From assembly GCA_023431285.1 (NCBI GenBank), contig JAEYXN010000061.1, positions 1 to 38,121 of the forward strand: 38,121 bases of DNA. Direction: 5' to 3'. The first letter of the stretch is position 1. Each line of letters opens with the position of its first letter. The stretch comes from Bacteroidota bacterium (GTDB lineage Bacteria; Bacteroidota; Bacteroidia; Cytophagales; Cyclobacteriaceae). Shown here one piece after another: positions 33,061-38,121 of this stretch. Position numbers and translations under genes: made by a program. A model generated the notes under the pieces. The model made no database searches, was not told where the DNA came from, and saw only the letters and a program-made list of their open reading frames with translations.

Positions 33061-33448
33061 TCTTCCGGGGACGTGATTTGCGTTGGTTTGACGCAGATCC
33101 AATGCGGGGATCTCGTTTGACGATAAGGTCACAGACCGTCGCAACTTCTTCTTCGAATGTCGACGAGTCTTTCGGAATAATTTGCCAGTTGGTTTCTCCC
33201 TGACCCAGCACGCCGATGGAGCGCATCGAGGGAAGGAGTTGACGCAGGCCCTCGTGGTGTTCCCTGGTGGTCGCAATCCAGACACCGTCATCATTATCCG
33301 ATTTTTCCTTATCGCGTGTGGTCAGCACCAGGACTCCATCAACATATATTGCGTGACACCCGAACATCGGTCTGACGAGAGGTTGAAGAGAATCCAGGTG
33401 TTCAAGCAAGAAATTGAAAGCTATTTTTTTTTTAAACTTCGATTCCAT
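33044..33448 (-). CDS. TfoX N-terminal domain-like protein
   Basis: 134 residues. The segment VRPMFGCHAIYVDGVLVLTT (about 26-45) has the TfoX-N signature of MFGxxxxYxxG followed by a strand, and DDGVWIATTREH fits the next strand of that fold. TfoX-N domains occur in competence regulators of Vibrio and Haemophilus but also in many stand-alone proteins without such a role; the TfoX C-terminal domain is absent. The C-terminal tail is strongly basic (RKSRPRKTTRKR), so nucleic-acid contact is possible. Function is unknown here. Confidence 0.7.
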   Translation of the reverse strand: MESKFKKKIAFNFLLEHLDSLQPLVRPMFGCHAIYVDGVLVLTTRDKEKSDNDDGVWIATTREHHEGLRQLLPSMRSIGVLGQGETNWQIIPKDSSTFEEEVATVCDLIVKRDPRIGSASNQRKSRPRKTTRKR

Positions 33449-33496
33449 GCGATCAGTTTGATGACGAAAATCTGCAACCCATCATGCAATAATCCG

Positions 33497-33504
33497 TATT
33501 TTTG
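33497..33504 (+). promoter_or_regulatory. -7 promoter element for the tandem paralog genes
   Basis: TATTTTTG matches TAnnTTTG and lies 22 bases before the ATG at 33527. No clear -33 TTG is seen at the expected distance. Confidence 0.5.
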
Positions 33505-33526
33505 AATTCACAACAACTCCTAATCT

Positions 33527-34321
33527 ATGACGAGCAAAATTCTCCTGGTATGCCTTCTAGCAGGAATCTCCTTGTCCGCGACGGGCCAGGGCCTGGTGGG
33601 CAAGTTAAAGCAGAAAGCGGAACAAGCCGCCGAAAAGGCCATCGATAAAAAGGCTTCCGAAAAAACAGGCGTTGACACGGGTAACAACGGAAGCAACCCG
33701 GGGTCTACAGGAAACTCTTCCAATTCGGGAAATCGACCCACAAATAAAGGAGGAGGGGGTTTGATCACTACCCCTCCAGATGTCAATCAGAATCTCGCCG
33801 ACGCAGAGTCCGCTTACAAATCTGCAAGCTATGGCGAAGCCCGATACGCTGTTCAGCAGGCCATGCTGGGTGTAGAGCTTGAAATCGGAAATAAAGTTCT
33901 CAAGTCGTTGCCAGAGTCTGTCAAAGGTTTACTAAAGCAATCTGAGTCGGATCAGGTCACATCTACCGGATGGGGCTGGGCAGGCCTTACTATTCACCGC
34001 GAATACCTAAACGATGACAAACAGTTAACCGCGACCATTGCCAACAATTCTGCATGGATGAGTGCCGTAAATATGTATCTGGCGAATGGTGGTTATGCGC
34101 AGCAGACAAATGGACAACAGAACTGGAAGCAGGTAAAAGTGAAAGGATATCGCGCAGTCATTGAATACGATGAAGGTTCAGGTTATAAGCTCAGTGTTCC
34201 GCTCGGACAGTCGTCCCTGATTGTCTGGGAGGGTATCAACTTCGCAAGTGAACAAGAGATGATGGCGGCGGCGAATGAGTTTGATATCGATGGCATCAAA
34301 AACATGCTAGGCGAGAAATAG
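33527..34321 (+). CDS. Secreted protein of unknown function, paralog A
   Basis: 264 residues. The signal peptide is MTSKILLVCLLAGISLSATGQ. A lysine/alanine helix (KLKQKAEQAAEKAIDKKAS) and a Gly/Ser/Asn-rich linker (about 48-82) precede the domain that is shared with the next gene: AESAYKSASYGEARYAVQQAM, then GWGWAGLTIHREYL, VKGYRAVIEYDEG, and a final WEGINFASEQEMMAAAN. The same order of elements occurs in paralog B, so the two form a duplicated pair 24 bases apart. The layout reminds me of periplasmic proteins in Proteobacteria with a GG-x-x-x-x-R-x-Y segment and a final alpha-helix, but I cannot name a family. Confidence 0.75.
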   Translation: MTSKILLVCLLAGISLSATGQGLVGKLKQKAEQAAEKAIDKKASEKTGVDTGNNGSNPGSTGNSSNSGNRPTNKGGGGLITTPPDVNQNLADAESAYKSASYGEARYAVQQAMLGVELEIGNKVLKSLPESVKGLLKQSESDQVTSTGWGWAGLTIHREYLNDDKQLTATIANNSAWMSAVNMYLANGGYAQQTNGQQNWKQVKVKGYRAVIEYDEGSGYKLSVPLGQSSLIVWEGINFASEQEMMAAANEFDIDGIKNMLGEK

Positions 34322-34345
34322 TAAAGACACATTAACCTGAATACC

Positions 34346-34942
34346 ATGCTTAAAAATATATCTCTTGTTCTTTTCGTCGTTGCAGCAAACGTCGGGTTTG
34401 CTCAGGATTTCAATAAAAATCTCGCAACTGCCAAGTCATCTTACGGATCCGGAAATCTTGAAGACGCAAGATTTGCAATGCAGCAAATGTTAAATGATAT
34501 CGATGTTCTCGTGGGAAAGGAGATGCTTAAGATTCTCCCTCTAAAATTTGATGCTCTGGCAGCGGAGACGAAATCGGATAATGTAGCAGCAAACACAGGC
34601 TTCGCCGGCGTTTCCGTTCACAGAATTTATGGCACGGGAGATAAGACGGCAACGCTTGACATCATCAGCAACTCTCCACTGATCGCATCTCTCAATGCTA
34701 TACTTTCAATTCCGTTCGTGGGTAACTCTGGCGATGGTTCTCAAAAGATCATTAAGATCCAGGGCTATAAATCTATTCTGCAGAAATCAGAAGACTCTGA
34801 CACTGGTAAGACTGATTATACTCTTCAGATACCAATGAATTCTACGCTGATAACTCTCGTCGCTAATGAGAGTAACGAAGCGGAAATTACGAAGTGGGCT
34901 AATTCACTGCCTCTTCCGCAGATTGCAAAAATGGTTCAGTAG
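34346..34942 (+). CDS. Secreted protein of unknown function, paralog B
   Basis: 198 residues with signal peptide (MLKNISLVLFVVAANVGFAQ). It lacks the Lys-rich helix and low-complexity linker of paralog A; the mature protein begins straight with the shared domain: TAKSSYGSGNLEDARFAMQQML, VGKEMLKILP, GFAGVSVHRIYG, IQGYKSILQKSEDSDTGKTD, and SNEAEITKWANSLP. It follows paralog A by 24 bases and shares its transcript up to the terminator at 34957. Divergence between the two is strong, so the duplication is old or they are a hetero-pair. No enzyme motif is visible. Confidence 0.75.
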   Translation: MLKNISLVLFVVAANVGFAQDFNKNLATAKSSYGSGNLEDARFAMQQMLNDIDVLVGKEMLKILPLKFDALAAETKSDNVAANTGFAGVSVHRIYGTGDKTATLDIISNSPLIASLNAILSIPFVGNSGDGSQKIIKIQGYKSILQKSEDSDTGKTDYTLQIPMNSTLITLVANESNEAEITKWANSLPLPQIAKMVQ

Positions 34943-34956
34943 AAATTTAGCAACAG

Positions 34957-34993
34957 AAAAAAGGCCGCCTCTGATCTGAGCCGGCCTTTTTTT
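34957..34993 (+). terminator. Terminator after the tandem paralogs
   Basis: AAAAAAGGCCG (34957-34967) pairs with CGGCCTTTTTT around a 14-base loop and ends in a T run. It follows paralog B by 14 bases. Confidence 0.85.
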
Positions 34994-35054
34994 GATTCCA
35001 TTAAATGTTACAGTGAGTCGGTCTAATGTAAAGGCAACTTTTGGACAGGTAGAT

Positions 35055-36053
35055 TTAGTTCAGTCGAAGTTCAGCTTTCATTCCACGGATCTGGTTCATC
35101 AGCGCGCTTTGCCAGGTAAGATCGGCATCCCATTTATTTCCGAGAAAGACATTTCCCGAATCGATATGCTTGAAATAAATCTTGTATACTGGTGCATTCG
35201 CCGGAATGTTTCTCAGCTGTTGCTGACCATCTGGATAGGTGACGCTCACTACCGCGGTCTCTGATTTCGCAGCATTGTAGCCAAGTAAAGCTTGTGCAAC
35301 CTTGGCTCGTGTTTGAACCACGCACATCACATAAAACATTCCCTGCTTCCTTAATTCTTTTTCAGGTATATCCGGTTCCACCATCTTATACTTGAATGGA
35401 AAGTTTGCAGCAATCAGCGCTTCAAGCTCCCGATCCATTTCTTCATTCCCAAACTTTGGTATCGCAACCAGATCTATCTTCATGTCGGCAGCATAGAATT
35501 CATTCCTTCTTCCTTTGATGGGATTTTGCAAGGCGCCTTCTTCCGGGAGAGAATTGATAAGCAGGTTGGATTTCTTCACGCTACCTGATGTTGCTCTCAA
35601 AATTGATTTGAGCGCTTCGACCAGATTTTTATCTGACACCTGCCATCCTGCGAACCCCTCATCCGTCAGAGATACTTTGCCATTGAATGGAAAAAAGGTG
35701 AACCGAAATGCGTCGGGCAGTTTTTCGAGTATACACACAAATTTAATTTCGCGTCGGTTGAATTCTTCCGCGAAAACAGCAGCGACATCGCGTCCAGCCA
35801 TGATTACATCCAGCGGATAATATGAAACGGCGTCGATCCCGGTACGCTGAAAATACTCCTGCACAGAATTCAACTCTGAATCCGTGAATGTGAATGAATG
35901 CAGAACTAACGTCTTCCCTTTCAACAGGTCCGCGGGGACAGGACCTCCGCCTTTGACTTTAGTAAGAAAATGCTGTTCCGTAAACTGTATCTGGCCCTCG
36001 GCCGGGATACTAAGAATCAATAACAACAGAATAATTCGAAAGACTTTCTCCAT
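35055..36053 (-). CDS. Secreted protein of unknown function (332 residues)
   Basis: From the ATG at 36053 the protein begins with signal peptide MEKVFRIILLLLILSIPAEGQ. It has two similar-sized parts: an N-terminal part of about 160 residues (VLHSFTFTDSELNSVQEYFQ, FVCILEKLPDAFRFTFFPFNG) and a C-terminal part with LEALIAANFPFKYKMVEPDI and TAVVSVTYPDGQQQLRNIPA. A single conserved-looking cysteine pair is not evident. I do not recognise a named domain. The product is probably periplasmic or outer-membrane associated. It is convergent with the tandem paralog genes and separated from them by a terminator. Confidence 0.7.
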   Translation of the reverse strand: MEKVFRIILLLLILSIPAEGQIQFTEQHFLTKVKGGGPVPADLLKGKTLVLHSFTFTDSELNSVQEYFQRTGIDAVSYYPLDVIMAGRDVAAVFAEEFNRREIKFVCILEKLPDAFRFTFFPFNGKVSLTDEGFAGWQVSDKNLVEALKSILRATSGSVKKSNLLINSLPEEGALQNPIKGRRNEFYAADMKIDLVAIPKFGNEEMDRELEALIAANFPFKYKMVEPDIPEKELRKQGMFYVMCVVQTRAKVAQALLGYNAAKSETAVVSVTYPDGQQQLRNIPANAPVYKIYFKHIDSGNVFLGNKWDADLTWQSALMNQIRGMKAELRLN

Positions 36054-36110
36054 TTGTGGGGGCCACGTTATAGCGCGATTCCTGGACAACGTAAAGAAAA
36101 TTAATCTATT

Positions 36111-36434
36111 TTAAATGCCAATAAAAAATCCTGTCTCATCATCTTTGATAGCATATACCTTAAGGTCTGCGCAGCTTGAATCGCAGGCGCGTCCGGTGCG
36201 AAGATCAAACCGGTAGTTATGCCACGGGCACACGATCTCACCCACATGATTAACCTTCCCTCCCGAGAGGGATTCACCATTGTGAGGACACGAATCCTGT
36301 ACAGCGTGGAAATGTCCATTGCTGGCGGCAAGACAGATCCTTCGATTGCCGATAACCAGCAACTGGGCGCTCTTTCCTGCCAGCCTCTGTAGCGCCTCTT
36401 CAGAAGATGAAAAAATTCTGATCCACTCCATCAT
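36111..36434 (-). CDS. Rieske [2Fe-2S] ferredoxin-type protein
   Basis: 107 residues from the ATG at 36434 (another ATG follows at once). The cluster motifs are Cys49-x-His51 (DSCPHNGE) and Cys69-x2-His72 (VCPWHNYRF), the standard C-x-H and C-x2-H pattern with 17 residues between. The ending (GRACDSSCADLKVYAIKDDETGFF) is typical of the small NirD-like or dioxygenase-ferredoxin type. It has no signal peptide or membrane helix, so it is a soluble electron carrier. No oxygenase or nitrite reductase is adjacent, so the partner is unknown. It is divergent from the M20D gene (59 bases between starts). Confidence 0.92.
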   Translation of the reverse strand: MMEWIRIFSSSEEALQRLAGKSAQLLVIGNRRICLAASNGHFHAVQDSCPHNGESLSGGKVNHVGEIVCPWHNYRFDLRTGRACDSSCADLKVYAIKDDETGFFIGI

Positions 36435-36465
36435 CACAATTTACAATGTTTAGTCGATGTTTCTT

Positions 36466-36473
36466 TACTTTTG
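36466..36473 (+). promoter_or_regulatory. -7 promoter element of the M20D gene
   Basis: TACTTTTG, a full TAnnTTTG match, lies 20 bases before the ATG at 36494. It supports the downstream ATG over one at 36446, which would lie upstream of the promoter. Confidence 0.6.
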
Positions 36474-36493
36474 ATTGCGACAAACACTTGCTT

Positions 36494-37795
36494 ATGATCA
36501 AATCCATCAACCTCATTGTCATTCTTTTTGCTGCAATATCCTGCCTTGCGCAAGCTCCCGCACAATTGAACAAAAAGCTTACCGATCAGGCAATTCAGCT
36601 TGAAGAAAAGGTTATCGCGTGGCGACGACATTTGCATCAGTATCCTGAGTTGTCAAACCGCGAGTTCAAAACATCAAAGTATGTTGCACGACACCTGGCT
36701 TCACTTGGAATTGAGATTGATACAGGCGTTGCGCACACTGGTGTTGTTGGCCTCCTGAAAACCGGCAAGCCCGGACCGGTGATCGGCTTGCGCGCGGATA
36801 TGGATGCGTTACCTGTAACTGAACGGGGCGACCTTCCATTCGCGTCAAAAGAAGTGGCGATGTATAATGGGAGGGAGACCGGAGTGATGCATGCATGTGG
36901 GCACGATGCTCACGTCGCGATTTTGATGGGACTGGCTGAAGTCCTCGCGAGAAACAAAAAGGATCTTCGTGGAACAATCAAGTTTATCTTTCAACCTGCG
37001 GAGGAAGGTCCTCCTGCGGGGGAAGAAGGTGGCGCAGCTCTTATGGTCAAGGAAGGGGTACTCGAAAATCCTCATGTAGATGCGATCCTGGGTCTTCACG
37101 TGCAGGCTATACGCAAAGTAGGGCAGATCGGATATAAGTCTGCCGGGACGATGGCCGCCTCAGACTGGTTCGAAATCAAAGTAAAAGGAAAACAGTCTCA
37201 CGGTGCTGCGCCCTGGCTTGGGGTGGATCCGATTGTGATTTCTGCTCAGATTATCAACGCCATTCAAACTGTAGTGAGCAGACAGGTCGACTTAACGAAA
37301 GAGCCCGCAGTGGTAAGTTTCGGAAGGATATCTTCCGGCGTTCGCGAAAACATCATCCCGGAAACAGCAGAAATGGCTGGCACGATAAGAACTTTCGATC
37401 CGGAAATGCAGAAGCAGATCCATGAAAGCATCGTTCGGATTGCTACGAACATCGCCGCTGCATCAGGTGCTACTGCAGAAGTTACATTCGACAAGAAGAC
37501 ACCGGTAACTTATAATGATCCAACTCTCACGGAGAAAATGATTGCCGCTCTGAACAGGGCTGCTGGCGAAGGCAATGTTATCCGAATTCCAGCTCAGACC
37601 GGCGCAGAGGATTTCGCCTATTATCAGCAAAAAGTCCCTGGATTTTTCTTCTTCGTTGGCGCATGCCCGCCAGATAAAGATCCACTCACCATGTCGCATC
37701 ACACGCCGGATTTCATGATGGACGAAAAAGCACTGCAACTCGGGTTGAAAAGCTTTTTGAATGTTACTCTCGATTATATGTTTTCTTCAAAGTGA
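36494..37795 (+). CDS. M20D family metal-dependent amidohydrolase (hippurate / N-acyl amino acid hydrolase-like), secreted
   Basis: 433 residues from the ATG at 36494, which begins directly with a signal peptide (MIKSINLIVILFAAISCLAQ); the ATG at 36446 would put extra residues before it and lies upstream of the -7 box. M20D landmarks are RRHLHQYPELS, GLRADMDALPV, HACGHDAH with metal ligands, PAEEGPPAGEEGGA, and a late AGAEDFAYYQQ-like segment (TGAEDFAYYQQKVPG). These enzymes split N-acyl amino acids such as hippurate or indole-acetyl amino acids. Secretion suggests use of outside substrates. The 3' end overlaps the convergent GNAT gene by nine bases. Confidence 0.93.
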   Translation: MIKSINLIVILFAAISCLAQAPAQLNKKLTDQAIQLEEKVIAWRRHLHQYPELSNREFKTSKYVARHLASLGIEIDTGVAHTGVVGLLKTGKPGPVIGLRADMDALPVTERGDLPFASKEVAMYNGRETGVMHACGHDAHVAILMGLAEVLARNKKDLRGTIKFIFQPAEEGPPAGEEGGAALMVKEGVLENPHVDAILGLHVQAIRKVGQIGYKSAGTMAASDWFEIKVKGKQSHGAAPWLGVDPIVISAQIINAIQTVVSRQVDLTKEPAVVSFGRISSGVRENIIPETAEMAGTIRTFDPEMQKQIHESIVRIATNIAAASGATAEVTFDKKTPVTYNDPTLTEKMIAALNRAAGEGNVIRIPAQTGAEDFAYYQQKVPGFFFFVGACPPDKDPLTMSHHTPDFMMDEKALQLGLKSFLNVTLDYMFSSK

Positions 37796-38121
37796 GTCTG
37801 TAAGCGCAAGAAGAAAAAAATTATCGCAGGCAAAGTGGCCAGTACTTCCGATACTCGTAGGAATTTTCTTGAACCCCAAAGCTTCGTATAATCTTATCGC
37901 GTCGCTCATCGTATGAAATGTCTCTAAGTAGATCTTTTCATATTTCATTCCCCGTGCTTCGGCTATGCATCGTTTCAGGATTTGCTTACCGTATCCTTTT
38001 CCTCGTGCGACGGGAAGAAAATACATCTTTTGGAGTTCGCAGATTTCCGATGGTGCTCCTGTAACGGGACCGATACCCGCTCCTCCGACGATCTGGCCAT
38101 TCACCTCGCACACGAAATACG
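37787..38121 (-). CDS. GNAT-family N-acetyltransferase, C-terminal part (5' truncated by window edge)
   Basis: The frame stays open to the window end (reading YFVCEVNGQIVGGAGI), so the true start lies beyond it and the GTG at 38113 is not the start. About 111 codons are visible. The acetyl-CoA binding motif A is ARGKGYGKQILKRCIAEARG (with the R-G-K-G-Y-G-K loop), preceded by the strand ELQKMYFLPV. Motif B is YLETFHTMSDAIRLYEALGF. The acceptor substrate cannot be told. Confidence 0.9.
   Translation of the reverse strand, partial: YFVCEVNGQIVGGAGIGPVTGAPSEICELQKMYFLPVARGKGYGKQILKRCIAEARGMKYEKIYLETFHTMSDAIRLYEALGFKKIPTSIGSTGHFACDNFFLLALTDSL

Overview
The window is a chromosomal segment of a Bacteroidota bacterium, most likely order Cytophagales (Chryseolinea/Ohtaekwangia-like). 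The evidence is a gliding lipoprotein gene (gldD) next to ssb and mutY, the long Bacteroidota-type IspH, PA0069-type radical SAM, GbsR-type, DinB-type and GAF proteins typical of the phylum, and many matches to the Bacteroidota -7 promoter element TAnnTTTG upstream of genes. Base composition is moderate and even. I see no transposase, integrase, phage gene or CRISPR array, so this looks like core and near-core genome.

Layout. 1-1650: the 3' end of a fatty-acid desaturase, tRNA-Gly(GCC) with a clear promoter and terminator, tRNA-Leu(TAA), then a degenerate 7-bp repeat patch. 1.6-7.8 kb: information processing. A Fpg/Nei-type DNA glycosylase faces an RNase G gene across a shared terminator. A leftward group (HU, TPR protein, a 29-residue basic AURKAIP1/COX24-like ribosomal-type protein, RNase G) diverges from mutY-ssb-gldD. 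7.9-16.3 kb: an M20 dipeptidase, radical SAM protein, PLP deaminase-like enzyme, 2H-phosphoesterase plus TauE-type transporter, a GbsR-type regulator with an operator-like dyad over its own promoter, a DPP-IV-type protease and a small zinc-ribbon membrane protein. 16.4-25.2 kb: a YpdA-like flavoprotein, a TonB-dependent receptor directly coupled to a fructosamine-kinase-like gene, ispH (apparently without a standard start codon), HtrA/DegP followed by a 57-residue YodC-like protein, and an RlmI-type methyltransferase. 25.3-32.2 kb: a DinB / ATP-grasp / LysE gene string, a cysteine-free thioredoxin-like secreted protein, PrsW, a TMEM175-type channel and a 791-residue GAF protein. 32.3-38.1 kb: a lipoprotein, a TfoX-N-like protein, two tandem paralogous secreted proteins of unknown function, another secreted unknown, a Rieske ferredoxin, an M20D amidohydrolase and a truncated GNAT.

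Themes. Promoters are unusually readable, and two (glycosylase gene, ypdA) sit so close to the ATG that the mRNAs should be leaderless or nearly so. Several genes start with GTG or TTG (hup, rng, tauE-like), and ispH has no ATG/GTG/TTG that would keep its first cluster cysteine. Gene ends are tightly packed, with five convergent pairs overlapping. No clear new defence or mobile system is visible. The most interesting unexplained items are the ispH start, the tandem secreted paralogs, the ATP-grasp/LysE operon, the heptad repeat, and the receptor/fructosamine-kinase coupling. All identifications come from reading motifs by eye; no database search was run.
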